Shown here one piece after another: positions 16,716-26,188 of a stretch of 48,371 nt of DNA. The notes below the pieces were generated by a model. That model ran no database searches, was not told the origin of the DNA, and was given only the letters and a program-made list of their open reading frames with translations. How positions within the stretch are numbered: position 1 is the first letter of the stretch; every line of letters starts with the position of its first letter. This DNA comes from Opitutus sp. GAS368 (GTDB lineage: Bacteria; Verrucomicrobiota; Verrucomicrobiia; Opitutales; Opitutaceae), in contig CAMDOF010000039.1 in NCBI GenBank assembly GCA_945903465.1, forward strand, positions 1-48,371. The letters run 5' to 3'. A program made the translations under genes and the position numbers.

Positions 16716-19601
16716 TTAATCGAGATAAAGCAGTTCGTTGGCGTTCAAGAGCGCGCGGCAAAACGATTCAACGCCGTGGGTGGCGAGCAGGTTGAGGGCG
16801 GCGGTCCGCTCCCGTGCAGTCGGCTCCCGCTGCAAAGTGAAGCGGTAGGCGGAGGCGACGGGATCATCGCGGAGGAGGCGTGCGCTTAGCGCGGCCGCCA
16901 TCTCGAGGGTGAAGCGATGATTGAGCAATGTCAGCGCCTGCAAGGGCGTGGTGGTGTTCGCGCGCTTCGGGGCGGCGAGGGCAATGTCGGGCAGGTCGAA
17001 ATCGGTGAGCACATCGACGACGCTGGCGCGGGCATTTTGATGGTAGACCGCGCGCCGGTACGTTTCCGGCCCGTGGGTATCCAAGGGGAAATACGTGCAG
17101 ACATTATTTTGGGTGAATTTGTAGAGCCGGAACCCGGGACCCCCCATGGGTTCGAGTTTCAACTGGCCGGCGACACTGAGCATCGTATCGCGCAATTCCT
17201 CCGCGCTGAGTCGACGCGGCGGAAAGCGCCAGAGCAATCGAGCCTCCTTATCCTCTCGCGCCGCCGTCTCCCGGTAGGCAGCGCTCTGCCGGTAGGTTTT
17301 CGAAAGCAGGATTTCGCGATGCAACGCCTTCAATTTCCAGCCACCGGCCACGAGGCGTTGCGCCAGATAATCCAGTAACTCCGGGTGGGTGGGCCGGGCG
17401 CCGAGAAAACCGAAATCACTCGGAGTATCCACAATACCGGTACCGAAATGAGACTGCCACACGCGGTTGGCGAGCACGCGAGGCGTCAGGGGATTGTCGG
17501 GAGCGGTAATCCACTGCGCGAGAGCGAGCCGGCGTTGGCCTTCAGCGGTCTCGGGCGGCAAGACGTACGCTTTCGCCACGTGCCCCAGCACCGCGAGGCT
17601 CGCGGGTGCCACCGCCTCGCCCGGCTTCATCGGGTCGCCACCTTTGTGCACAAAGGTCGCTGTCTTCGGCTCGGTGTACGTCCCCGCCCAGACTTGGGGC
17701 AGCTTCGGCACGCGGTTTATCTCGCCCTGCACGTCCGTGATTTGTTTCTCCAACTCCGCCAACTGCGTCTCTTCCTCCGCCGTGATGACCGCTCGGCGCA
17801 TCCGCTCGACTCCATGCTCGGGTGTCCACGGCACGCGATCGTCACCACTCGCCACCGTCTGCCACGCCACCCCGTCGCGTGACACTCGAATATCATATTC
17901 ACAAGGAGTCGCGCCCCGCGCCTGCCCTTCCTCAATATTCAAACCCTTCGCATTACTGAAGGTGATCCGGTCAATCGTCTCGACCTGCGCCAGCGTGATC
18001 GTCAGCTCGGCGGGGTTCCCGATAAACCACTGCTCGCCAAAGAGGCCATCAATCGTGAATTGGGGGCCATAGGCTTCGGGAAAATCTTCGGCGACACTCG
18101 AGCGCGCGCCCTCGGCCCGCCCACCTTGGCTGGCCAGCGCCACGTTGCGGGCACCCGCCCCCGCCCTCCACACTTCAAACTCCGTCAACCGCCCGGCCCC
18201 GCGCGTGCCGGGCTTGCCGGCGCGAGAGCCATCTCCCGTTTTCGGATTACTCGTAAACGCGCGGATGGTGAATCGCACGTACCGCGCCGGCACCGGGGCA
18301 AAGCTCTCGACGGTCTGCTGTGGATCGATTTTCGGACGGACATACGTGCGCAGCCCCAACTCGGTCCGCGCCCGCGAGTCGATCGTTTGGTCCAATGCGT
18401 CCAACTCCGCGGTCAGCTGAGCCTTCCGCGCATTGAGCGGCGCCATCGCGGTCGCAAAGGCGGCCCGCTCCTCGCGCGTCGCCAGCACCCGGCGACCGTG
18501 TTTGACGCCTTCAAACGCGGCGCGGAGCCGGTAATAATCTTCGGTCGGAATAGGATCAAATTTATGATGATGACAACGAGCGCAGCTCACCGTGAGGCCG
18601 AGAAAAGCGCCACTGGTTGCGGTAATAATATCATCCAGCGTCGCCGCGCGGATATTGGCCTGGGCTTCGACACTTTGGTTGCCCACATCATCGTAGGGAC
18701 CCGCCACCAGGAACGCACTGCCAACCTCCATCGCTGGGTTATCCTTGCCGAGCACATCCCCGGCGAGGTGCTCGACGATGAACGTGTCAAACGGCCGGTC
18801 TTCGTTAATCGACCTGATCACGTAATCCCGAAAAGGCCAAAGATCATCATTGATCACGTTGCGCTCAAATCCGTGGCTCTCGCCAAAACGGATCACGTCG
18901 AGCCAGTGACGCCCCCACCGCTCGCCGTAACGGGGGCTGGCCAGCAAGCGATCGGCCAAAGCCGCCACCGCTCCGTCCGAGTCCGCCCGCTGGGCCGCCA
19001 CAAACGCCGCCACTTCCGCGGCGGTCGGCGGCAGGCCGGTCACATCGTAGGTCATCCGGCGAATCAACGCGCGCGGCTCCGCTTCGCCACTGCGCTGGAG
19101 GCCCTTCGCGGCGAGCGCGGCTTCGATAAAATCATCGATGCTGCGATGAGGGAAACGCGTCGCCACCGGCTGGAGCGACCACCACGAGGCGTCGCCGCGT
19201 TTCGCGACCAGCTTCACGCCGTCCCGCGGATCCGGCGCGCCAATTTTAACCCACGTCACAAAATCCGCGATCACCGCGTCCGGCAGTTTCGGTTTCTTTG
19301 GCGGCATCGCCAAGTCTGCCTCCACATGCTGGATCACGCGGATTAAAAGACTGGCTTCAGGCTGGCCCGGGATGATCACAGGCCCACCGCCGTCCCCGCC
19401 TTTTTCCCAGCCCGCTTTCGAGTCGAGGTAAAGATTCGCCTTGAGCTTCGTCGCGTCGGCGCTGTGGCAGCTGTAGCAGTGCTCCACCAAAACCGGCCGA
19501 ATCTTCTGTTCAAAAAATGCGACGTCGGCGGTGTCGGCGGCGAAGCCGGTCGCCATGATCAGGCCAAAAAACGGAGCGCACGGGATGAATCCTGATTTCA
19601 T
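16716..19601 (-). CDS. PSCyt1 - DUF1549 - DUF1553 protein (planctomycete-type cytochrome)
   Basis: A 961-residue exported protein of the large PVC family. After the signal peptide (MKSGFIPCAPFFGLIMATGF) there is a PSCyt1 haem domain, EHCYSCHSADATKLKANL (Cys42). DUF1549 follows (about 150-385), with RSIDDFIEAALAAKGL, MTYDVTGLPPTAAEV, WGRHWLDVIRFGESHGFERN and a second haem-type motif SCARCHHHKFDPIPTEDYYRL (Cys340). An F5/8-type discoidin-like insert lies at about 415-590, and DUF1553 (about 660-920) has TPSDFGFLGARPTHPELLDYL and ILLSKTYRQSA. Function in the family is unproven; it is thought to be periplasmic redox or glycan-associated. Its start codon overlaps the DUF1501 stop (ATGA at 19598-19601), so the pair is translationally coupled, a widely conserved arrangement in these phyla. 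Confidence 0.92.
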   Translation of the reverse strand: MKSGFIPCAPFFGLIMATGFAADTADVAFFEQKIRPVLVEHCYSCHSADATKLKANLYLDSKAGWEKGGDGGGPVIIPGQPEASLLIRVIQHVEADLAMPPKKPKLPDAVIADFVTWVKIGAPDPRDGVKLVAKRGDASWWSLQPVATRFPHRSIDDFIEAALAAKGLQRSGEAEPRALIRRMTYDVTGLPPTAAEVAAFVAAQRADSDGAVAALADRLLASPRYGERWGRHWLDVIRFGESHGFERNVINDDLWPFRDYVIRSINEDRPFDTFIVEHLAGDVLGKDNPAMEVGSAFLVAGPYDDVGNQSVEAQANIRAATLDDIITATSGAFLGLTVSCARCHHHKFDPIPTEDYYRLRAAFEGVKHGRRVLATREERAAFATAMAPLNARKAQLTAELDALDQTIDSRARTELGLRTYVRPKIDPQQTVESFAPVPARYVRFTIRAFTSNPKTGDGSRAGKPGTRGAGRLTEFEVWRAGAGARNVALASQGGRAEGARSSVAEDFPEAYGPQFTIDGLFGEQWFIGNPAELTITLAQVETIDRITFSNAKGLNIEEGQARGATPCEYDIRVSRDGVAWQTVASGDDRVPWTPEHGVERMRRAVITAEEETQLAELEKQITDVQGEINRVPKLPQVWAGTYTEPKTATFVHKGGDPMKPGEAVAPASLAVLGHVAKAYVLPPETAEGQRRLALAQWITAPDNPLTPRVLANRVWQSHFGTGIVDTPSDFGFLGARPTHPELLDYLAQRLVAGGWKLKALHREILLSKTYRQSAAYRETAAREDKEARLLWRFPPRRLSAEELRDTMLSVAGQLKLEPMGGPGFRLYKFTQNNVCTYFPLDTHGPETYRRAVYHQNARASVVDVLTDFDLPDIALAAPKRANTTTPLQALTLLNHRFTLEMAAALSARLLRDDPVASAYRFTLQREPTARERTAALNLLATHGVESFCRALLNANELLYLD

Positions 19602-21013
19602 GCGAGGAGCGGTTTGATCACGTGCCCGTGCACATCGGTGAGCCGGCGGTTCGCGCCGTTGTGATAGTAGGTCAATTTCTCGTGGTCGAGGCCGAGCAAG
19701 TGCAACACGGTCGCGTAAAAATCATGCACCGTCGTGACATCTTGAACGGAGCGCCGCCCAAAATCATCGGTGGCCCCGTAGCTCACCCCGCCTCTCACGC
19801 CGGCCCCCATCATCCACGTCGTGAAGGCATCGGGATTGTGATCCCGCCCGGAAGTACCGTCCTGATGCGTGGGCATCCGGCCGAACTCGGTGCACCAGAC
19901 CACGAGGACATCCTGCAACAATCCGCGCTGCTTGAGGTCGGTCAGGAGCGCCGCCGTGGGTTGGTCGAAAATCGGACCGTGGCGCTCGTAATCAGCCTGC
20001 AGGGTCTTATGAGCATCCCAGTTGAGCAGTCCATCCACCGCGCTGGCCCGCGAAGCGCAATAGAGACTGACGTAGCGCACCCCTTTTTCCAAAAAGCGCC
20101 GCGCGAGCAGGCAATTCTTAGCGTAGGCGGCTTTCAGCGCGTTGCGGTCGCCTGTGCCGTAGAGCGCGTGGACGTGGGCCGGCTCCCGGGAGAGATCGCT
20201 CACCGCCGGAGCCGTCAACTGCATCTTCGCCGCGAGTTCATACGCTGCCATGCGGGCCCGCAGCTCATCGTGCCCCTCATGGGCGGCGGCGTGCTCCGCA
20301 TTCATCAGCTGCAAAAAATCGCGGGTGGCGCGCTCTTGCTCCGGAGGAATGCCGGCGGGGCGCGCGAGATTGCGCAAGGGCTGGTGCGCCGCCATCGACA
20401 CGGCTTGGTGCTGGGCCGAAAGAAACCCGTTGCCCCAGTTGGCTTTTCCGTTGGGGGGCTCGCCGCGCAGATCTTGAATCGCAATATAGGTCGGCAGGTC
20501 GTCGTTGAGAGAACCCAGTGCGTAGCTCAGCCAAGAACCCGCGCTCGGGAAACCTTCCCTCGTAAAGCAGGTGTTCATCGCGACGCACCCCGGGCCGTGG
20601 GTATTCGTGCGGGAGACCATGCTATGGATGAACGCCATCTCGTCGGCGTGCCCCGCCATGTGCGGCAGTAAGGTTGAAATCATCTTCCCAGTTTGCCCCG
20701 CCGGTGCAAACGCCCACGGCGACTTCATCAAATTGCCGTTCTTCCCTTGAAATGTGACCTCGGTCTCACCACCGGGCATCGGCGTGCCATGAAATTTTTC
20801 CAACAGCGGTTTGTGATCCCATAAATCCACATGCGAGGCCCCGCCGGGACAAAAAATCTGCAACACTTGCTTTGCTTTCGGCGCAAACTGCGGACCGCTC
20901 GGCGAGCTCGCCCTGAGCTCTCCCGCCAGCAAACGCGCGAGCGCGACGCCGGTCAGCCCCGTACTCATATGGCCGAGAAACGCGCGGCGCGTGAGGTCGA
21001 GAGAGTGGGTCAT
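19598..21013 (-). CDS. DUF1501 protein, Tat-type signal, sulfatase-superfamily-like
   Basis: A 471-residue protein. ATG 21013 is chosen because it begins a twin-arginine leader (DLTRRAFLGHMSTGL, then an Ala/Leu-rich stretch); an upstream in-frame start at 21067 adds 18 unrelated residues. Family features: QVLQIFCPGGASHVDLWDHKP, HSMVSRTNTHGPG, VWCTEFGRMPTHQDGTSGRDHNPDAFTTWMMGAGVRGG, and VQDVTTVHDFYATVLHLLGLDHEKLTYYHNGANRRLTDV at the end. DUF1501 has the alkaline-phosphatase/sulfatase-like fold, but no substrate is established. Tat export suggests folding with a cofactor or metal in the cytoplasm. It is the first gene of the minus-strand redox block and shares a 336-nt divergent control region with the plus-strand sulfatase cluster. 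Confidence 0.93.
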   Translation of the reverse strand: MTHSLDLTRRAFLGHMSTGLTGVALARLLAGELRASSPSGPQFAPKAKQVLQIFCPGGASHVDLWDHKPLLEKFHGTPMPGGETEVTFQGKNGNLMKSPWAFAPAGQTGKMISTLLPHMAGHADEMAFIHSMVSRTNTHGPGCVAMNTCFTREGFPSAGSWLSYALGSLNDDLPTYIAIQDLRGEPPNGKANWGNGFLSAQHQAVSMAAHQPLRNLARPAGIPPEQERATRDFLQLMNAEHAAAHEGHDELRARMAAYELAAKMQLTAPAVSDLSREPAHVHALYGTGDRNALKAAYAKNCLLARRFLEKGVRYVSLYCASRASAVDGLLNWDAHKTLQADYERHGPIFDQPTAALLTDLKQRGLLQDVLVVWCTEFGRMPTHQDGTSGRDHNPDAFTTWMMGAGVRGGVSYGATDDFGRRSVQDVTTVHDFYATVLHLLGLDHEKLTYYHNGANRRLTDVHGHVIKPLLA

Positions 21014-21349
21014 AAAATAAAGGGGAGAACGGACGAAGACGCGAACCAGACGAGCGCAGGTTGGCAAGGTGAGAACTAAGTTCCCCTGCCATCAATTTAA
21101 AAAAGTATGCTGACGGCACGATTAACCCGAGGGCCCGGCGTTTTCTGAAAACAATCAATTAACCGCGCTGACGAGCCAGACGCGAACCTCCGGGCCGTCT
21201 GGGGCGAGAATTCGCTCGCCGCGACGGTGCGTGCCGGGAACCGCTCGGGCGTGCTCGGCTGACAACCGGAAACTTCATCCGGATCACGCTGAAAGCTTGG
21301 CAAGCCCACCGTGATCGTTCCGGATCAGCGGCATCTACCCTCCCCTTTA
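21014..21349. promoter_or_regulatory. 336-nt divergent control region between redox block and sulfatase cluster
   Basis: The DUF1501 operon and the four-sulfatase operon diverge from here, so both promoters should be inside. I see a 6-bp stem GGCGAG/CTCGCC at 21203-21220 and a short GTTTT/AAAAC hairpin near 21145. Neither resembles a known operator. No -35/-10 pair is convincing. Confidence 0.4.
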
Positions 21350-22852
21350 ATGAAGTCGTTCCTCAATCAACGCTACCGGGCCCTCGCTGTCGCCGTCGCG
21401 CTCTTTTCCGGTGCGCTGTCCGACGCCTCCGCGCAAGCAAGGCCCAACGTCATTTTCATCGTGGCTGATGATATGGGCTACGCCGATCTGGGCACGCAGG
21501 GCGCGCGCGGCTTCAAGACCCCGCACCTCGACCGCATGGCCGCCGAGGGCACCCGCTTCACTCAGCACTACGTCGCCCAAGCCGTCTGCACCGCTTCGCG
21601 CACGGGGTTGATGACGGGCGCTTACCCCAATCGCCTGGGGATGCAAGGCGCCTATAACCACACCAGCCGCGACGGTATCCACGAGGACGAGTGGCTGCTC
21701 CCGGAAATGTTCAAAGCGCGCGGCTACGCCACCGCGGGCATGGGCAAATGGCATCTCGGCACCCGCTTGAAATTCCACCCGCGGCGGCACGGCTTCGACG
21801 AGTGGCTCGGCATTCCCTACTCGAACGACAACACGAAATACCACCCATCTCTCGCGGCCGAGATGCCACCGCTGCCTTTCTACGACGGCGAAAAAATCAT
21901 CGAGCTCGACCCCGATCAATCGCAATTCACGGAGCGTTTCACCACCCGCGCGATCGAGTTCATGGAGCGCCACACCACGCAACCGTTCTTTCTTTACCTG
22001 GCGCACGTCATGCCGCACGTCCCCATTTTCGCTTCTAAAAAATTTAAAGGCCGGTCGGCCCTTGGGCTCTACGGCGATGTCATGGAAGAAATGGATTGGT
22101 CCGTCGGCGAGATCATGGCCACGCTGCGCCGTCTGAAAATGGACGAACGCACGCTCGTTATTTTCATTTCAGACAACGGTCCATTCCTATCCTACGGCGA
22201 GCATGCGGGCTCCGCGCGACCGCTTCGCGAAGGCAAGCTGACGGTCTTCGAAGGCGGCGTGCGCGTGCCTTGCCTCGTGCGCTGGCCTGGCCGGGTGCCA
22301 GCCGGCCGGGTCGTCCCCGAGCCGTTGATCGCTCTCGATTGGATGCCTACGCTCACCGAACTTGTCGGGGGAAAATCCTCCACCCTCAAAATCGACGGCC
22401 GCTCCGCCAAGGGGCTTCTGCTCGGCCAACCTGGCGCCACCGCCCCGCACGCGGCCTTGTTTTTCTATTCCGGCACCGCCTTGCAGGCCGTCCGGAGCGG
22501 CCCGTGGAAACTCCATTTTCCGCATCCTTTTATCACGGTGGCGGCGGAGCCCGGCCGCGGCGGGAAACCGTCCAACTTCGGCCAACTCGCGCCCACTGCG
22601 ATCACCCAGTCCGGTGTCGAGGGGATCGCCACGCGCCACGGCTATCGCGTCGAGCAACTCCCGCTCTCTCTGTATAATCTCGACGACGATCCCGGTGAAT
22701 CGCGCAACGTCGCCGATGCCCACCCCGAGGTCGTCCGCCGTCTCAGCGCGGCGGCAGCCCTCGCCCGAGAGGATCTCGGCGACTCTCTCCAGAATATTAC
22801 CGGCACCGGTTTGCGTGCCCCCGGCTTGGATACCAGCACCCCCCCGTTATGA
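21350..22852 (+). CDS. Sulfatase (S1 family), CTASR-type active site, exported
   Basis: A 500-residue sulfatase, first of four in tandem. ATG 21350 starts the signal peptide (MKSFLNQRYRALAVAVALFS); an in-frame start at 21311 adds 13 residues without a leader. Metal segment NVIFIVADDMGYADLG; formylglycine motif CTASR at residues 80-84, with Ala rather than the usual Pro at the third position; GMGKWHLGT and FISDNGPFLSYGEHAG follow. The CxAxR form is classically matured by anSME radical-SAM enzymes, although CxA/PxR is tolerated differently between maturases. The C-terminus lacks the basic tail of its neighbours. Its stop overlaps the next start (ATGA, 22849-22852), indicating coupled translation. 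Confidence 0.94.
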   Translation: MKSFLNQRYRALAVAVALFSGALSDASAQARPNVIFIVADDMGYADLGTQGARGFKTPHLDRMAAEGTRFTQHYVAQAVCTASRTGLMTGAYPNRLGMQGAYNHTSRDGIHEDEWLLPEMFKARGYATAGMGKWHLGTRLKFHPRRHGFDEWLGIPYSNDNTKYHPSLAAEMPPLPFYDGEKIIELDPDQSQFTERFTTRAIEFMERHTTQPFFLYLAHVMPHVPIFASKKFKGRSALGLYGDVMEEMDWSVGEIMATLRRLKMDERTLVIFISDNGPFLSYGEHAGSARPLREGKLTVFEGGVRVPCLVRWPGRVPAGRVVPEPLIALDWMPTLTELVGGKSSTLKIDGRSAKGLLLGQPGATAPHAALFFYSGTALQAVRSGPWKLHFPHPFITVAAEPGRGGKPSNFGQLAPTAITQSGVEGIATRHGYRVEQLPLSLYNLDDDPGESRNVADAHPEVVRRLSAAAALAREDLGDSLQNITGTGLRAPGLDTSTPPL

Positions 22853-24621
22853 AACTTCCCTTTTTCTCCCTCGGTCTCGCGCTCGCCGCGACCTTTATGG
22901 CCAGCGCCTTGGCTGGCTCCGCCGCCCCGCGCCCGCCCAACATCATCGTCATCATGGCGGACGACATGGGCTACTCCGATCTCGGCTGCTACGGTAGCGA
23001 GATCGCCACGCCCAATCTCGACGCCCTCGCGCTCGGCGGGGTGCGCTTCACCCAGTTCTATAATACTGCGCGCTGTTGCCCGACCCGCGCGGCCTTGCTC
23101 ACGGGGTTGTACCCGCACCAAGCCGGGATCGGGCACATGATGGAGGATCGCGAACTAGAAGGCTACCGCGGCGATCTCAACCGCCGGAGCATAACCATCG
23201 CCGAGGCGCTGCAACCCGCCGGCTACCGCACGTACATGGTGGGCAAATGGCACGTCACCAAAAAGGTCAACCCCACCGGTGAAACCGAGCAAAGCAACTG
23301 GCCCCTCCAGCGTGGCTTCAACCGCTTCTACGGCACGATTCACGGCGCGGGCAGCTTCTACGATCCCAACTCACTCACCCGCGATAACACGCTGATCTCA
23401 CCCTTCGCCGACCCCGCTTATCAACCCAAGGAATTTTATTACACCGACGCCATCAACGACCACGCCACCCGCTTTGTCACCGAGCACGCTCAGTCCCACC
23501 CGACCAAGCCGTTCTTCATGTACGTCGCGCACACCGCACCCCACTGGCCGCTCCACGCCAAGGAATCCGATATCGCCAAATACCGCGGTAAATATGATGC
23601 CGGCTACGATGCGATTCGCGCCGCTCGCGTTGCCAAGATGAAGCAGCTCGGCCTCCTCGATCCGCGCTGGCAACCCGCCCCGCAGGCCGGCGGCGCTTGG
23701 CGCGAAGTCGCGGACCGCGCCTTTGAAATACGCTGCATGGAGGTTTTCGCCGCGATGATCGACTGCCTCGACCAAGGCGTCGGCCGGCTCGTCGCTGAGT
23801 TAAAACGTAATGGACAGCTCGAGAATACTCTCCTCTTTTTCCTGCAAGACAACGGCGGTTGCGCGGAGGGCATGGGTCGCAAGCCCAACCCCGCCAGCCC
23901 TGCCCGGGCCGCCCAACCTTCCTTGCCCCCACTCGCCGCGACCTACCTTCAACCTGATATGGTTCCCAAGCAGACGCGCGATGGCTACCCCGTGCGTCAG
24001 GGTTACGGCATCGCGCCCGGCGCGGCCGATACCTATCACGCCTATGGCGAGGCCTGGGCCAACGTCAGCAACACCCCATTCCGTGAATACAAACACTGGG
24101 TGCACGAGGGCGGCATCAGCTCGCCGCTCATCGCTCACTGGCCCGCCGGCATCCCGGCCACCCGCCGTCAAGCCCTCGAGACCCAGCCCGCTCATCTCAT
24201 CGACCTGATGGCCACGTGCGTCGATCTCGCCGGCGCCACTTATCCCATCGAACGCGCCGGTGAAAAAATCCATCCCCTCGAGGGCGTGAGCCTGCGCCCC
24301 GCTTTCTCCGGCCAGCCCCTCCGCCGCTCCCAGCCGATTTTTTTTGAACACGAGGGCAATCGCGCCGTGCGTGATGATCGGTGGAAACTTGTGGCCAAAG
24401 GTCCCGGCGGCGCTTGGGAACTTTACGACATGGCGGCCGATCGCACCGAGACAACCAATCTCGCGAAGCAGGATCAGCTCCGGGTGAAAACGATGGCCGC
24501 CCAGTGGGAAGCCTGGGCCCGCCGCGCCGGCGTCTTGCCGTGGATCTGGAACCCTCCCTACGGCCAAACCACCCAGGCCAACGCCTCCGGTAAAAAGGGT
24601 AAAAATAAATCGACCCCATGA
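22849..24621 (+). CDS. Arylsulfatase (S1 family), CCPTR active site, exported
   Basis: A 590-residue sulfatase with signal peptide MKLPFFSLGLALAATFMASA. Metal segment IIVIMADDMGYSDLGCYGS; formylglycine motif CCPTR with Cys76 as the target and LLTGLYPHQAGIGHM directly after, a combination seen in a broad group of PVC and marine Bacteroidetes arylsulfatases. YMVGKWHVT, FFLQDNGGCAEGMG and WVHEGGISSPLIAHWP complete the core. The C-terminal tail SGKKGKNKSTP is basic. The start lies inside the stop of the preceding sulfatase and the stop overlaps the following start (ATGA at both junctions), so all three should be made from one transcript in linked amounts. The substrate is unknown; the different active-site loops suggest each sulfatase attacks a different sulfate position. 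Confidence 0.94.
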   Translation: MKLPFFSLGLALAATFMASALAGSAAPRPPNIIVIMADDMGYSDLGCYGSEIATPNLDALALGGVRFTQFYNTARCCPTRAALLTGLYPHQAGIGHMMEDRELEGYRGDLNRRSITIAEALQPAGYRTYMVGKWHVTKKVNPTGETEQSNWPLQRGFNRFYGTIHGAGSFYDPNSLTRDNTLISPFADPAYQPKEFYYTDAINDHATRFVTEHAQSHPTKPFFMYVAHTAPHWPLHAKESDIAKYRGKYDAGYDAIRAARVAKMKQLGLLDPRWQPAPQAGGAWREVADRAFEIRCMEVFAAMIDCLDQGVGRLVAELKRNGQLENTLLFFLQDNGGCAEGMGRKPNPASPARAAQPSLPPLAATYLQPDMVPKQTRDGYPVRQGYGIAPGAADTYHAYGEAWANVSNTPFREYKHWVHEGGISSPLIAHWPAGIPATRRQALETQPAHLIDLMATCVDLAGATYPIERAGEKIHPLEGVSLRPAFSGQPLRRSQPIFFEHEGNRAVRDDRWKLVAKGPGGAWELYDMAADRTETTNLAKQDQLRVKTMAAQWEAWARRAGVLPWIWNPPYGQTTQANASGKKGKNKSTP

Positions 24622-26108
24622 ACACTCCGTCCTGGCTGCGAATCACCCTGCGCCTTTTTTTTCACGCCGCCGCCAGCCTCGCGCTGGTCGCCCTCAGCCG
24701 CGCGGCCGAGCGTCCCAATATCATTTTGATTTTCGCCGACGATCTCGGCTGGAAAGACGTCGGCTGGCAGGGCAGCGACTTTTACGAGACCCCTCACCTC
24801 GACGCCCTCGCCAAGCAAGGCATGGTATTTTCTTCTGCATACGCGGCCGCCGGTAACTGCGCCCCCAGTCGCGCCTGCCTCCTCTCCGGCAACTACACGC
24901 CGCGCCATCACGTCTACGCCGTCGGCTCCACGGATCGCGGACCCAAAGCCGCCCAACGGCTCATCCCTGTTCCCAACCGCAGCGGTCTTAAAAAAGAAAA
25001 CCTGACCATCGCCGATGCGCTCAAAGCCGCCGGCTACGCCACCGGCCTATTTGGGAAATGGCACTTGGACGGGCCCGACGGAGCCTCTCCCGCTGAACAA
25101 GGTTTCGACACCGTGCATCAATCACACCACTCGTGGAGGGACGCCGATATCAGCCAACCCGAAAACCCGAAGGGTGTCTTTTCCCTCACGGAGGGCGCGG
25201 GTGCTTTTATGGAGAAAAACCGCGACCGCCCTTTCTTTCTCTACCTCGCCCATTATGCGATTCACTCCGCCTTGCAGGCCCGCCCCGCCACCCTCGCGAG
25301 GTTTAAGGCCAAGCAGCCCGGCACCCAGCACAGCCACGCCCTCTACGCCGCCTGCCTCGCTGATCTCGACACGAGCGTCGGGCAGCTCCTGCAAAAACTC
25401 GCCGCCCTCGGGCTCGAGAAAAACACCCTCGTCGTTTTCACCAGCGATAACGGCGGCACCCAGCAATCATCCCAGGAACCGCTGCGCGGAAACAAGGGGA
25501 GTTATTATGAGGGCGGCATTCGCGAACCGTTCATCGCCCGCTGGCCCGGCATCATCACGCCCAAGACCACGTGCGCCGTCCCCGTCATCAACGTCGATCT
25601 TTTCCCCACCTTCCTCGCGGCCGCGGGCGCCCCGGTGCCCGCAGGCAAACTCCTCGATGGCGAAAGCCTGCTCCCTCTCTTCGGCGGCGCTCAACCGCTC
25701 AAGCGCTCCGCCATTTTCTGGCACTTCCCAGGCTATCTCAATGAACCCGTCAGGCGCGGCCGCGACCTCGATGTGCGCACCGGGTTTCGCAGTCGGCCCG
25801 TGAGCGTCATCCGCCAAGGCGATTGGAAACTTCACCTTTATCACGAGGAGTGGCAACTCGACGGCGGGCGTCACGACCTCGCCTCAAATCACGCCGTCGA
25901 ATTATACGACCTCGCCCACGACATCGGCGAGCATCACGACCTCGCGGCCACTCAGCCCGCCCAACGCGACGCCTTGCTCAACACGCTCCTCGCCTGGCTC
26001 AAGTCCACCGACGCGCAAATCCCCACCCAGCGCAACCCGGAGTTCGTGCCAACCCCTGCGGATGCGCCCACCCCGCCAAGCTCAACTCCCCGGAGGAATA
26101 AAAAATAA
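24618..26108 (+). CDS. Sulfatase (S1 family), CAPSR active site, exported
   Basis: A 496-residue sulfatase, third in the cluster and coupled to the second by ATGA at 24618-24621. The leader is MNTPSWLRITLRLFFHAAAS followed by LALVALSRAAE. Metal segment NIILIFADDLGWKDVGWQG; formylglycine motif CAPSR with Cys81, then ACLLSGNYTPRHHVYAVGS; LFGKWHLDGPD and FTSDNGGTQQSSQEPLRGNKGSYYEGGIREPFIARWPG follow. This loop set differs from the neighbouring sulfatases and is typical of a subgroup frequent in polysaccharide loci, but I cannot assign a SulfAtlas subfamily by eye. The C-terminus is Pro/Thr-rich and ends STPRRNKK, another basic tail. It is separated from the fourth sulfatase by 80 nt. Confidence 0.93.
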   Translation: MNTPSWLRITLRLFFHAAASLALVALSRAAERPNIILIFADDLGWKDVGWQGSDFYETPHLDALAKQGMVFSSAYAAAGNCAPSRACLLSGNYTPRHHVYAVGSTDRGPKAAQRLIPVPNRSGLKKENLTIADALKAAGYATGLFGKWHLDGPDGASPAEQGFDTVHQSHHSWRDADISQPENPKGVFSLTEGAGAFMEKNRDRPFFLYLAHYAIHSALQARPATLARFKAKQPGTQHSHALYAACLADLDTSVGQLLQKLAALGLEKNTLVVFTSDNGGTQQSSQEPLRGNKGSYYEGGIREPFIARWPGIITPKTTCAVPVINVDLFPTFLAAAGAPVPAGKLLDGESLLPLFGGAQPLKRSAIFWHFPGYLNEPVRRGRDLDVRTGFRSRPVSVIRQGDWKLHLYHEEWQLDGGRHDLASNHAVELYDLAHDIGEHHDLAATQPAQRDALLNTLLAWLKSTDAQIPTQRNPEFVPTPADAPTPPSSTPRRNKK

Positions 26109-26188
26109 TCGCCACCAGCGGCGCCTCGTCCCGGCGTCGGCTCGCACCTCGCGCTCTCCAGTCGCACCCCGCGCCGCCGGCTTCACCC

